64,000 bases of DNA from Bog-532 sp963833835 (GCA_963833835.1 CAWHZI010000017.1:1-64000); one strand, 5' to 3'. Shown: positions 50,951-62,312, counted from the stretch's first letter. The notes: generated by a model not told the origin, from the letters alone. Made by a program: numbers and translations.

Positions 50951-51500
50951 TCACTCCGGCACCGCGGTCAGGACCAGCCGGAGCCAGCCCAGCAGCGTGG
51001 CGAAGTCCTCGTCGATGACCGCCTGGCTGTGATCCCAACCGTCCGGCGGCCTCGCTGGCGGCGAACCCAAGCACGGTCGTGCTCGATCAGCCCGTACCGC
51101 GCGGGCGGCGGCCGCCTCGTCCAGACCCGGCCTCGAGCAGTGCGGCCTGGACAAAATCGCGCACCCAGCAGGCGGCCGGCGTCGTCGCGGGCCGGGTCAG
51201 CAGCAACGGGAACACGGTGGGGTGCTGCCGCGCGGTCGAGCGCATCGCCGCGGCCGTGGCGGTCAGCCGGTCTGCCCACGGCCCGTCGGCCGGGGGGAGC
51301 GGAAAGCTGGTCAGCAGCCGCTCGACCAGGCCGTCCAGCAGGGTCTGCTTGCCGTCCATGTGGCGGTAGAGCGCCATGGGGGTCACCGTGAGCCGCTGCG
51401 CGACCGCCTGCATGGTCACCGCGTCCAGGCCGTGCTCGTCGGCGACCAGCAGCGCCGCGTCGAGGATCGCCTCCCGGTCGATCTGCCGTCTCCGGCTCAT
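50951..51500 (-). pseudogene. TetR family regulator, one frameshift
   Basis: A 180-residue regulator. The HTH is REAILDAALLVADEHGLDAV and LTVTPMALYRHMDGK; the C-terminal ligand domain is helical (WADRLTATAAAMRSTARQHP). After LLEAG near 51120, one extra G in a GGG run breaks the frame; the other frame continues LDEAAAARAVRADRA and ends at LRLVLTAVPE. Divergent from the ATP-grasp gene, which it probably represses via the 51501-51561 gap (AT-rich, GTATATGACGTATGC). Confidence 0.78.
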
Positions 51501-51573
51501 CGAGCCCTCCTTTAATACTCGGACTCGGAAAAGTATATGACGTATGCTTACGATGTAAACAATGGAGGTGGCC

Positions 51574-52881
51574 GTGTTCGTTCTCCTCAGCGACGGCGCC
51601 GGGCTGACCGCCCGCCAGTGCGCGACCCTGCTGTCCGCGGCGGGTCATCGGGTCGAGGCCCTGTCCCCGGACCCGCTGTGCCTGAACCGGCTGACCCGGC
51701 ACGTGCGCGCGGTGCATCGCGTGCCTGGTCTCGGCGCCGATCCCGGCGGCTGGCTGGACGCCGCGCTGGCCGTGGCCGTCCGCCGTCGCTGCGAGCTGTT
51801 CCTGCCCGTCCAGGAACAGGTGACCGTGATGTCGCTGGCGCGAGAGCGGATCGCCGCCGCGGGGCTGCTGACCGCGGTACCGGACTTCGCCGCGCTGCGC
51901 CAGGTGCAGGACAAGGTCTCGGCCTACCGGACCCTGGACTTGCTCGGCCTGCCCCAGCCGCCAGCTTCGGTCGTGGCCAGCCCGGACGATCTGGCTGGCG
52001 TCGGCCCGTTGCCCGTATTCGTCAAGACGCCGATCGGCACCGCGTCGGCCGGGGTCCGCCGGATCGCCTCCGAGCGTGACCTGTGCCGGTACGCAGCCGG
52101 CCTGGACTGGCGCCAGCCCGTGCTCGTGCAGCAGCAGGCCCGCGGGCCGCTGATCATGGTCCAGTCGGTCTTCGCCCGCGGTGAGCTGGTCGCCTTTCAC
52201 GCCGCCGAGCGGGTCCGGGAAGGGGCCAGCGGCGGCGCCAGCCACAAGCGGGGCATCAGCCTGCCCGCGGCCCGGGAACACCTCGCGATGCTGGGTGCGG
52301 CCCTGGACTGGAACGGTGCGCTGTCGGCCGACATGATCCTGACCGCTGCCGGGCCTGTTTTCATCGACATCAACCCCCGGCTGGTCGAGCCGGTGAACGC
52401 GCAGCTGTCCGGGGTTGACCTGATCGGCGCCCTGGTCGAGGTGGCCCGGTCAGGGACGGCCCGCCCGCAGGCCGCCGGTCACCCCGGCGTGCCGACGCAC
52501 CAGACTCTGCTGGCCATCCTCGGCACGGCCGCCCGTAGCGGGCGCCGCCGTCGACGTCGCCCGGGAGGTGGGTTACGCCCTGAGCCGCAGCGGACCCTAC
52601 CGGCACAGCACCGAGGAGCTGACCCCGGTGCGCTGGCCCGGGCCGGCGCCGATCCGGCCGCCGCGATCCCAGCTGTCGCGGCGGCCCTGGCCACCCTGGT
52701 CCGCCCCGCGCTGTGGCGCCGGTTCGTCGCCGGCGCCGCCAGCGCCTACTCGCTCACCCCGGCCGCCTGGCAGACCCTGCTCGCCCAGGAGGAGACTCAA
52801 GCCCAGTTCCAAGCCCGGTCCCAAGCCGGGTCCCAGGCCCAGGCCTACGTCCCGGCCGTTACCGGACACTCCCGGCGGTGA
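51574..52881 (+). CDS. ATP-grasp domain protein, two compensating indels
   Basis: An ATP-grasp carboxylate-amine/thiol ligase-like protein of about 435 residues. The pre-ATP domain begins FVLLSDGAGLTARQCATLLS, the grasp fold has LPVFVKTPIGTASAGVR (ATP-binding Lys) and the metal site FIDINPRLVEPVN. Between about 52540 and 52630 the frame is displaced; the proper frame reads REVGYALSRSGPYRHSTEEL and the original frame then resumes at AGADPAAAIPAV. GTG 51574 is preferred over ATG 51562 because GGAGG precedes it at good spacing. Substrate unknown; regulated by the divergent TetR gene (inference). Confidence 0.75.
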   Translation: MFVLLSDGAGLTARQCATLLSAAGHRVEALSPDPLCLNRLTRHVRAVHRVPGLGADPGGWLDAALAVAVRRRCELFLPVQEQVTVMSLARERIAAAGLLTAVPDFAALRQVQDKVSAYRTLDLLGLPQPPASVVASPDDLAGVGPLPVFVKTPIGTASAGVRRIASERDLCRYAAGLDWRQPVLVQQQARGPLIMVQSVFARGELVAFHAAERVREGASGGASHKRGISLPAAREHLAMLGAALDWNGALSADMILTAAGPVFIDINPRLVEPVNAQLSGVDLIGALVEVARSGTARPQAAGHPGVPTHQTLLAILGTAARSGRRRRRRPGGGLRPEPQRTLPAQHRGADPGALARAGADPAAAIPAVAAALATLVRPALWRRFVAGAASAYSLTPAAWQTLLAQEETQAQFQARSQAGSQAQAYVPAVTGHSRR

Positions 52882-53893
52882 GCCCGCCGACCAGGTACTT
52901 CTCGATGCACGCGAACAGCACCACCACCGGCACGATGCCGATGATCGACGCCACGAAGAGGTACTGGTACTGGGTCTGGTAGAGGCCGACGAAGGCGTTG
53001 ATGCCGACGGTCAGGGTCTCCCGGTTCACGGTCGGGTTGTTGAAGATCGTCTCCGCGACCACGAACTCGTTCCAGACCTGGATGAACGTGAAGATCACCG
53101 CGGTCACGATGCCCGGCTTGGCCAGCGGCAGCACCACCCGGAACATGGTCCGCAGCCGCCCGGCCCCGTCCACCATGGCCGCGTCCTCGATCTCCTTGGG
53201 GATGCTGGCCAGGTAGCCGTTCAGGATCCAGATCGAGAAGGCCAGGTTGAAGGCCGAGTCGACCGCGATCAGGGCCCAGTAGCTGTTCACCGCGCCGTTG
53301 ACCAGGGTCACCTCGCGGTAGATGCCGATCACCAGCGCCACCGGGGCGAACATCTGGGTGATCAGGACCAGGTACAGGAAGGCCCGTTTGCCGCGGAAAT
53401 TGTGCCGGGCCGTGTAGTAGGCCGCCGGGAGCGAGACCAGCAGCACGATCGCGGTCGAGACCGCCGCCACGATCAGGCTGTTCACCAGGTACGTGGCCAG
53501 CGGGATGATCTTCCACACGTGGGCGAAGTTGCTCCACTGCCAGTGCGTCGGCAGGTACAGCGCCGGGTTGTGGAACAGGTCCTGCTGGGACTTGACCGCG
53601 CCCAGGAACATCACCACGTACGGAGCCAGGAAGAACGCGGCCACGATCGCGCCGCCGGCCATCAGCCCGGCAGGCCGGACCGGTGACCACAGCCGCCCCA
53701 CGGCCTTTCCGAACCGCTGACCGGGACCAAGTGGGCGCGGTCCCGACGGGGTCACGCGGGGACGTTGTTCAAAATCATCGGGGGACGAGGCGGCGGCGGG
53801 CCGCTGGGGTGCGGCGGGCACCGGCGCAGTGCTGGCCCCCACACCCGCGCCGAATCCGCCCGCCGCTGCCGCCGCACCCGTCTCCGAGGTCAT
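52859..53893 (-). CDS. Sugar ABC transporter permease (MalG-like)
   Basis: A permease with about six helices; the EAA loop is EIEDAAMVDGAGRLRTMFRV. The start ATG 53893 overlaps the stop of the preceding permease (ATGA, 53890-53893). The first 60 residues are Ala/Gly/Pro-rich and may be over-long; the membrane region begins GGAIVAAFFLAPYVVMFLGA. Last gene of the leftward ABC operon; the 3' end overlaps the convergent ATP-grasp gene by 23 bp. No ATPase gene is present in the cassette. Confidence 0.9.
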   Translation of the reverse strand: MTSETGAAAAAGGFGAGVGASTAPVPAAPQRPAAASSPDDFEQRPRVTPSGPRPLGPGQRFGKAVGRLWSPVRPAGLMAGGAIVAAFFLAPYVVMFLGAVKSQQDLFHNPALYLPTHWQWSNFAHVWKIIPLATYLVNSLIVAAVSTAIVLLVSLPAAYYTARHNFRGKRAFLYLVLITQMFAPVALVIGIYREVTLVNGAVNSYWALIAVDSAFNLAFSIWILNGYLASIPKEIEDAAMVDGAGRLRTMFRVVLPLAKPGIVTAVIFTFIQVWNEFVVAETIFNNPTVNRETLTVGINAFVGLYQTQYQYLFVASIIGIVPVVVLFACIEKYLVGGLTAGSVR

Positions 53894-54905
53894 CGCGGCG
53901 CCGGTCGCCGGCGGCGCGAACACGGCCCGCACCCGGCGCCGCAAAAACCCGGGCCCGGACCGCCCGCCGCGGCCTCATCACCCGCGTTCCAGCGCACCCG
54001 GCGCAGGAAGATGGTGACCACGAGGAGCAGGAAGACCACGTTCAGCACCGACAGCGCGGCCGCCTCGCCGACGTCCAGCCGGTAGGTGAAAGCGATCTTG
54101 TACATGAACGTGATCGTGGTGTCGGTCTGGTCGCCGGGCAGCTTCCCGGTGATGACCCAGATGATCGGGAACGAGTTGAACACGTAGATCACGTTCAGCA
54201 CGGTCGAGGTGAGCAGGGCCGGCCGCAGCAGCGGGAACGTCACCTTGCGGTAGGTCTGCCACGCCCCGGCCCCGTCCACCCGGGCCGCCTCATCACGTCG
54301 GCCGGGATGGCCTGCAGCCCGGCTAGCATCACGAACGTGCTGAACGGGATGGACACCACGATGCCGACCACGATCAGGGCCCAGAAGTTGGTCGAGTTGT
54401 CCTGGTACCACTCGACCGGGGTGTGGATCATCCCCAGGTCCAGCAGGACCCGGTTGAGCATGCCGTAGGCGCCCTCGTAGATGTAGCGCCACACGGTCGC
54501 GGTCATGACCAGCGACGCGGCCCAGGGCACGATCAGGGCCCAGCGCACGATCCGGCGGCCCGGGAACCGCTTGTTCAGGAACTGGGCCAGCGCCAGCGAG
54601 ATCCCGATCGTCGCCAGACGACCAGCACCACCCACAGCACCGTGTTGACCAGCACGTGGCCGAGCGCGGGCTCATGGAACAGCGTGCGGTAGTTGCCGAC
54701 GCCCGCCGAGCCCTGGGCCAGCCCGATCGAGTTGAACTTGATGAACGACGTCCTGATCATCTCGATCGCGGGGTACACGATGATCAGCGCGATCAGGATC
54801 AGGCTCGGGCCAGCCACCCGAGCGGGCCAGCCGCCGGGCCCAGACGCCTAGGCGGCGCGGCAGCGGGGAGGTCCCGCTGCCGCGCCGCGAAACAGCCACC
54901 ATCAT
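53890..54905 (-). pseudogene. Sugar ABC transporter permease (MalF-like), frameshifted
   Basis: The first permease of the second cassette, read in three frames. ATG 54905 gives a basic start (MMVAVSRRGSG); then PSLILIALIIVYPAIEMIRTS, next ALAQFLNKRFPGRRIVRWA and SLVMTATVWRYIYEGAYG, and after 54290 ARVDGAGAWQTYRKVTFPLL and FMYKIAFTYRLDVGEAAALS. Shifts fall near 54825, 54615 and 54290. All helices and the EAA loop are present, so the protein is probably whole in the cell. ATGA overlaps link it to the binding protein (54902-54905) and the next permease. Confidence 0.75.
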
Positions 54906-56215
54906 CCGGACGTTTGCGCGATCTGCTGGATCTGGCCGAGCACCGCGCTGGGGTTGGCCAACGGCGCCATGGCCGTGCCCAGCTGGCTCTGCACCGTGCT
55001 CTGGACCTTGTCCAGGCTGGGTCGGTGCCCGGGTAGAACTTGGCCGACGGCAGCAGCTCGATGCCCTCGCCGGTCACCGGGTCGCTGGCCATGGCCGAGC
55101 TGGCCGACTTGGTGGTGGGCAGGAAGCCCTCGTCCTTGACGAACTTCAGGTAGTTGCCCTTCTGGTACACGTAGTCAAGGAAGTTGCGGACCATCGCGGT
55201 GTTCCCCGGCTTCTTGAACGCCATCAGCAGGTCCTGCACGCCCAGCGTGAACTGGGGGATGCTGGCGCTGGACCGCGGCCACGGGGCCGAGGACCACTGC
55301 ACCGACGAGCCCTTCATCGAGGTGCTCTGGAACATGCCCAGCGGCATGACCTCGGTCATGGCCACCTTGTCCTGGGCGAACTCGGCCCAGCAGCCGTCGG
55401 TGCGGTCGTCGAGCCCGGGTTCGGCTCGGTCACCTTGTCCGTGTTGGCCAGCGTGCACAGGTAGTTCAGCGCCTGCAGGTTCTTGGTGCTGTTCACCGTG
55501 AACTGCCCGGACGGGTCGGTCAGCCGCCGCCGTCGGACCACATCCACAGCGACCACTCGGCCTGGGCTTCCTCCGAGCCGAGCGGCAGGCAGTAGCCGAT
55601 GTAACCGGCCTTCTTGGCCTTCTGCGCGTCAGTGGTGAGCTCGGCCCAGGTCGTCGGAGGCGAGGTGATGCCCGCCTTGGTGAAGGCGGCCTTGTTGTAG
55701 CCGAGCGCCCGGACGCTGGCGATCCACAGGATGGCGTGCTGGGTGCCCTTGATCGAGTCACTGGCCAGGAACGAGGACTCGAAGTCCGCCTCGGTGCTGG
55801 GCGAGAGCTCGTCCTTCGCAGGCTGGAGCAGGCCGGAGGCGGCGAACGTGCTGTAGGCGTTGAAGTTCAGCACGTCCGGGTAGTTGCGGGTGGAGATCAT
55901 CGTCGGTACCTGCTGCAGCAGCGTGTCCCAGTCGATGACCTTGAGGTTGACCTTGATCTTCGGGCTGGCCTTTCGAAGTTCTTCGCCAGCGTGGTCCAGT
56001 ACGGCCCGCTCATGCTGCTGTACTGCGCCATGACCACGCTGATCGTGCCACTCGCGCTGCCGCCCGAACTGCTGCTGCTGCTCGCCGCCGCTGCTGCTCC
56101 CGCAGGCCGCCGCCAGCCCGACCGCGGCTACCGCCACCGCCGCACCCGCCGGTCTGGCCCATCGAGGCCCGGTGCCCCGCCAGGCCCTCCGGGCTCCACG
56201 CCTGATCGACGTCAC
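54902..56215 (-). pseudogene. Sugar ABC transporter binding lipoprotein, frameshifted
   Basis: A CUT1-type binding protein with the signal RRGARRAWRGTG then VAVAAVGLAAACGSSSG (lipobox with Cys near residue 38). The mature part SASGTISVVMAQYSS, KASPKIKVNLKVIDWDTLLQ, PTTWAELTTDAQKAKKAG, EFAQDKVAMTEVMPLGMFQ and KGNYLKFVKDEGFLPTT is read in changing frames, with shifts near 56070, 55975, 55535, 55420 and 55020. GTG 56215 has GGAGG before it. First gene of the leftward ABC operon, divergent from the ROK gene. Confidence 0.75.
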
Positions 56216-56377
56216 GGAAGTGCCTCCGGGCTATCCAGCCGCTGGTCGAGCCCTTGCTTGACCGCGAACGGTTGTCTGGTGACATATAAAAGGTTATTTA
56301 TTAAAGAGTCCTGCATATCATGCTCCTGACGGCCTGCACGGTCAAGGGCAACGGGTCCGTTCGGCCTGAGGGGCTCG

Positions 56378-57632
56378 ATGGAGGCGTCGGCTCATGGCGG
56401 TCCGCCGCTGCTGCGCCAGATCAACAGCGCGCACGTGGTCGCGACGCTGCGCGGGGCCGGCCCGCTCGGCCTGTCCGACCTGGCCGCCCGGACCGGGCTG
56501 TCCCGGCCCACCATCGGGCAGGTCGTCGACCAGCTGCAGGCCAGCGGCCTGCTGGCCTGGGTCGAGCCGGGCCAGGCGCAGCGGGCGGGTCAGGACGGGC
56601 CGGATCAGCGCTCGAGCCGGTCCGGCAAGCAGGCCCGGCTGGTGCGGTTCCGGGCCGAGGCGGCCTACGTGGTCGGCGTCGACATCGGCCGGCGCAAGGC
56701 CCTGGTCACCGTGGCCGACCTGGCCGGGTCGATCGTGGCCCGGCACCAGGAGGACGCCTCCGGGGCCAGCAGCAGCGCCGACCTGCTGGCCGTGCTGCGC
56801 ACCGCCGACCGCGGCGCGCTGGCTACAGCAGGCATCCGGCGCACCGACGTGGCCAGCATCCGGCCAGCACCCGGCCTGGTCGACTGGCCCCGGGGCGCGG
56901 TCATGCTGGCGCCCGGGCTGCCGGGCTGGAAGATCGAGCTGGCCCGCGAGCTGCGCCGCTCGTTCCGCTGCCCGGCCCAGGTGGAAAATGACGCCAACCT
57001 GGCTGCCCTGGCCGAACGGCGGCACGGCCTGGCCCGTGATGCCCACACGCTGGTCTTCATCTACTGGGGCGAGCGGGTCAGCACCGGCGTCCTGATCGGC
57101 GACCGGCTGCACCACGGCGCGGCCAACGCGGCCGGGGAGATCGGCTTCCTGGCTCTGGACCCGGGCACTGGGGCCGCGCCGGACCAGTTCGGGCGCGGGC
57201 CGTTCGAGCGGATGGTGGGGGCTGAGGCCATCGCCGAGGTGGGGCGGAGCGCGGCCGCGCGCCACGGCGGCGTGCTGGCCGGGCTGGACGGGACGGACAC
57301 GCGCGGGGCTGAGGCCGTGTTCGCCGCGGCCGCCCAGGGCGATGCGGCCGCGGTCGAGGCGGTGCACACGATCGCCCGCCGCGTTCGCCCGCGGGCTGGC
57401 CCCGGTGCTGCTCGTCCTCGACCCGGATCTGGTCGTCATCGGGGCCGGCGTGTCCCGGGCCGGATCGGTGCTGCTGGCCGCGATCGAGGACAGCGTCGGC
57501 CCGCTGACCCTGGTACCGCCGCGGCTCGCACTGTCCCGCCTGGGCGACGAGGCCGTGGCCCTGGGTGCGGTGGAGCTGGCCCTGGCCGACGCCGAGACCC
57601 GGCTGCTGCCGGCCCCCGGTTATCCCGGCTAG
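56378..57632 (+). pseudogene. ROK family regulator, one frameshift
   Basis: A repressor/sugar-sensing protein. Winged helix at the N-terminus (LLRQINSAHVVATLRG and GLSDLAARTGLSRPTIG), then the ROK kinase-like fold with VVGVDIGRRKALVTVADLAG, ENDANLAALAERR and GAANAAGEIGFLA. After TIARR near 57385 the frame changes; FARGLAPVLLVLDPDLVVIG then continues to the TAG at 57630. Divergent from the sugar ABC operon, which it probably controls. The stop shares CTAG with the convergent Nramp-like gene. Confidence 0.78.
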
Positions 57633-58909
57633 GTCCAGCCCAGCATGGCCGGCACCATGTACAGGCCGAACCCGATGCAGATCAGGCACAGACCGGTACA
57701 GGTGAACCGGTGGGCGCCGCGCATGCGGTGCTCGGCGGCAGCGCTTCGCCTGCAGGGCCAGCAGGAACCCGAGGACGATCGGGAGCAGCAGCGCGTTCAT
57801 CACCTCGCAGTCCACGGCGAGGCCGATCAGGTCGACGCTGGCGAGCACCAGCACCGCGCCGATGATGTGCGCCAGCGCGTAGGTGACGTAGAACTTCCAG
57901 TTGTGCCGGCCGATCCGGTCCTTGAGGCTGTGCTTCCAGCCGAACACCTCGGCCATCCCCCAGGACCCCGCGAGCGAGACCACCAGCGCCGCCACCAGCG
58001 CTCCGCCCAGGACCGACGCGCCGATCAGGATCTTCGCCGGTGGAGCCGAGGAACGGGGTCATCGCGGAGGCGAGCTGGCCCACGTCGTTGAGCGCGGCCC
58101 CCGGGTCGGTCTTGCCGACCGTCGCGGCCAGCGCGACCACCACCACGATCATGATGCCCTGGGTCAGGATCGTGCCCACGCCGGTGTCCCAACGGGGGGC
58201 CCGCTGCTTGATCGCCTTGATCGCCCGCTGTACTACCGCACTCTGCTGGTAGAAGATCATCCACGGCATGATGACCGCGCCGACGTTCGCGGCCAGCAGA
58301 TAGACGTACTGCTGGTTGCCGAAGGGGATGTGCGCGTGCCCTGGAGCAGGTCGTGCGGTGCGGATGAGACATGATCATCGCCGGAACGAACGTCAATTCC
58401 GCAAGGCCCACCGCGATGCCGATCCGCTCGGCCCGCTTATAGCTCCCGGTGAACGCCAATCCCACCAGGAAACCACCGTCGCCGTCGGGACGGTGACCCA
58501 CGCGATATGCCGAAAAGCTCACCGACGCCGGCGACCCCCGCGAACTCGGTCAGCAGCGACCCGATCGCCGAGAGCAGCACGAGAGTGCTGCCCGACAGCA
58601 GGCCCCACTTGAACCCGAAGCGTTCCCGGATCAGCTGACCGTGCCCCTTGCCGGTCATGACGCCGAGACGAACCGTGATCTCCTGTACCGCGAACAGGAT
58701 CGGCACAGCACGACCTGAGGCAGCACCATCGAATAACCGAACTGCGCACCCGACTGCGCGGCCGTGATTATGCAGCCCGCGTCCGTATCGGCGAGCATCA
58801 CGATCAGGCCGGGGCCCCAGACGGCCAGGAGCAGGGGGGTCAGGCGGCGCCGCGGGCCGCCGTCGGCCCGGTATCCGGGCGGGCTGACACGAGTATCTGG
58901 GGCCGTCAA
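57629..58909 (-). pseudogene. Nramp-related divalent metal transporter, frameshifted
   Basis: An 11-helix transporter read over several frames. TTG 58909 after AGGAGG starts the protein. Helix 1 reads GPGLIVMLADTDAGCIITAA, where true Nramp proteins have D-P-G-N; helix 6 reads VGAVIMPWMIFYQQSAVVQ, where they have M-P-H-N. Other parts: VRLGVMTGKGHGQLIRERFG, GTILTQGIMIVVVVALAAT, LAGSWGMAEVFGWKHSL. Shifts occur at about 58680, 58510, 58360, 58050 and 57745. The motif changes suggest the Nramp-related group, some members of which carry Mg2+. A DtxR-like box precedes it. Confidence 0.72.
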
Positions 58910-58922
58910 CGATCCTCCTAGC

Positions 58923-58941
58923 CAAGGTTAGCCTTACCTAA
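58923..58941 (-). promoter_or_regulatory. DtxR/IdeR-like box
   Basis: In the orientation of the Nramp-like gene it reads TTAGGTAAGGCTAACCTTG, matching the iron-box consensus TTAGGTTAGSCTAACCTAA at 16 of 19 positions. It is 14 bp before the TTG start and 114 bp before the divergent flavoprotein gene. Confidence 0.75.
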
Positions 58942-59054
58942 TAAACGACGATGATGGTAGTAGCTTCGTTCCCGCTGCGGCCAGGCTTTCCGGGGCTTAA
59001 GATGGCCGGTGTCTGTCGAGCCACCGGTAGTAACCGATCCAACGGAGGACAGTT

Positions 59055-60349
59055 ATGCCAGCCGGACCCACGTTTGCGATCGTCGGCGCGTCGCTCGCCG
59101 GGGCCAGGGCCGCCGAGGCGCTGCGCACCGAGGGATTCGAGGGGCAGATCATCCTCATCGGCCACGAAGCGCACTACCCCTACGAGCGGCCGCCGCTGTC
59201 CAAGGGGTACCTGCTCGGCACGGAGGAGCGGGACTCGTTCGCGGTCCACGAGCCGGGCTGGTACGCCGAGCACGGCATCGACCTGCGGCTCAGCACCGGG
59301 GTGACCGCGATCGACCGGCAGCTGCGCCAGCTCACGCTGAGCACCGGCGAGACCGTCGGCTACGACAAGCTGCTGCTCACCACCGGGGCCACGCCGCGGC
59401 TGCTCGAGGTGCCCGGCGCGATCGCCAACGGCGTCATGTACCTGCGCTCGGTCGACGACAGCGACCGGCTGCGCGAGACGCTGTCCTCGGCCTCCAGCGT
59501 GGTCATCGTGGGTTCCGGCTGGATCGGGCTGGAGGTGGCCGCCGCGGCCCGCATCGCCGGCGTCGCGACCACCGTGGTCAGCCTGGACAGCGGGCCGCTG
59601 CAGCAGGTGCTCGGGCCCGAGGTGGCCCCGGTCTTCGCCGACCTGCACCGTGAGCACGGCGTCGACCTGCGGCTCGGCACCGAGGTGGACCGGCTGCTGG
59701 TCAGCGCGGACGCGGTCAACGGGGTCCGGCTGGCCGACGGCACCGAACTGGCCGCGGACGCGGTCATCGTCGGCATGGGGGTCATCCCCGCGGCCGAGCT
59801 GGCCCGCGAGGCGGGCCTCGAGGTGGACGGCGGCGTGCTCACCGACGCGGCGCTGCGCACCTCCGACCCGGACATCTACGCGGCCGGCGACGTGGCCCGG
59901 GCCTACCACCCGCTGGTCGGCCACCGGGTGCGGGTCGAGCACTGGGCCAACGCGCGGCACCAGCCGGTCGCCGCGGCCCGGGCCATGCTCGGCCAGGACG
60001 TGGCCTACGACCGGCTGCCGTACTTCTTCTCCGACCAGTACGACCTGGGCATGGAGTACACCGGCTACGTCACCCCGGACCGCTACGACCGCGTGGTCTT
60101 CCGCGGCGACGTGGCCAAGCGGGAGTTCGTGGCCTTCTGGCTGTCCCGGGGGCTGGTGCAGGCCGGCATGAACGTCAACATCTGGGACGTCGCTGACGAC
60201 AATCGGGAACCTCATCCGCGACGGCCTGTCCGTCGGACCCGCAGCGCGTGGCCGACCTGGGCGCGCCGATTCTGGATACCCGCGGGGAAGTCCTGGGGCT
60301 CCACCGTGTCGACAAGGTCCACCTTTTCGCTGCAGATGCCAAGGTATGA
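59055..60349 (+). CDS. FAD-dependent ferredoxin reductase-like protein, 3' frameshifts
   Basis: An NAD(P)H-dependent flavoprotein of the BphA4/putidaredoxin reductase type, about 430 residues. FAIVGASLAGARAAEALR binds FAD, VVIVGSGWIGLEVAAAARI binds NAD(P)H, and DIYAAGDVARAYHP ends the FAD site. The sequence is intact to WDVADD near 60200; beyond it single extra bases near 60205, 60233 and 60285 push the tail out of frame, and the expected LDTPLGEV-like tail ends at TGA 60347-60349. ATG 59055 follows GGAGGAC. It could serve P450s or Rieske oxygenases; no ferredoxin gene is adjacent. Confidence 0.85.
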
Positions 60350-61054
60350 TCCCGCTGGCATTGGGAGCGTCGACGTCGGCGCAGGCCCTCGGCGCGCTGC
60401 TCATGCTGGGGCGTGCTCGGCCGCGTAGCTCCCCGTCAAGTTCGCGGCGCCGGTCCGGCAGCGCGACCATGATCGGCTTCGATCAACGTCTGGACGATCA
60501 TGGCGATGGCCTGGTACGTGCGTGGTCCTTCCGCGACCTGGAGGCTGTCCTTTTAGCGACAGGTCCTCTGGGAATCACCTTTACCCAGCGCGGTCTCCGA
60601 CCGCTGCAGCGTCTTCAGGCCGGTCAGGTCTTCTCGGTCGCCCGTTCCAGACCAGCGGGACGATCCCGGTCTCCAGGACCATCCGGCCTCGGTCATGTCG
60701 GCCGGCTGATCGACGACAGCGTCACCAGGTCGGCCAGGCCCTCACCGACCCGGTCGCTGTTCGGCACGGTCAGAACGCCCGCGCGCGCCCGAACCGGATC
60801 TCGACCAGCCCGCTGGACTCGAGCATCCGGAGTGCCTCACGCACGGTGACCCGGCTGACCCCGAACCGCTCGCACAGATCGCGTTCGGGTGGCAGCCGGT
60901 CGGCGGGCTTGAGCTGCCCTGCCGCATCACAAGCGGATCTGCTCGACGATGATCTTCGTGATCCGGCCCACGCTGAACCGGCTGAACATGTCCGGTCCGC
61001 CGGAGAAGGAAAGCCAGGCAGCTTGGCCTGGACGGTCTCCCGCGACCCAGCCAT
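60350..61054 (-). pseudogene. GntR family (FadR-type) regulator, heavily frameshifted
   Basis: A GntR regulator with FCD domain. ATG 61054 follows GGGAGGTG. The text runs MAGSRETVQAKLPG, then in another frame SVGRITKIIVEQIRL, then PPERDLCERFGVSRVTVREA with LRMLESSGLVEIRFG (HTH), and afterwards in shifting frames VPNSDRVGEGLADLV, MVLETGIVPLVW, FHLQVAEG-like and TLIEPIMVALPDRRREL. At least five shifts. The 3' end is unclear and abuts the convergent flavoprotein end. Its target is unknown; it is upstream, on the opposite side, of no obvious operon. Confidence 0.6.
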
Positions 61055-61215
61055 CGGTCACCTCCCTTCCCACCCGCGCCGGGGACGCGCTCCGGGGCCG
61101 GGTGCTCACGCAGCCCGGAGCCTTCACCGGCGCGGTCAGTCTTCACACTAAGTAAAGGGATTACGGTCCCCGGCGGCGAGCCCAGCCGCTGACTGGAAGT
61201 CTGTACTAACCCTCT

Positions 61216-61233
61216 GGGGGCTGCGCAACCCCC
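61216..61233. terminator. Small GC hairpin in 283-bp gap
   Basis: GGGGG and CCCCC are separated by CTGCGCAA within the gap 61055-61337 between the GntR and malate dehydrogenase genes. No gene was seen in this stretch; the rest looks like promoter and leader of the GntR gene plus the tail of mdh. Confidence 0.3.
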
Positions 61234-61337
61234 GAATCCGGGGCTATCTCAAGGCGTGCCGCCCGGGTACGCTTCGGTGCGGGATTTGCGGGGACGTCCC
61301 AACTCCGGTAGCGCCCCTGGGGCGTGCCCAGCGGCGC

Positions 61338-62312
<975 letters not shown>

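Noticed and set aside
58938..60470. A 510-codon minus-strand frame opposite the flavoprotein gene
   Set aside because: Only its first codons match the GntR-type FCD domain end (in a shifted frame); the rest is a shadow of the flavoprotein.
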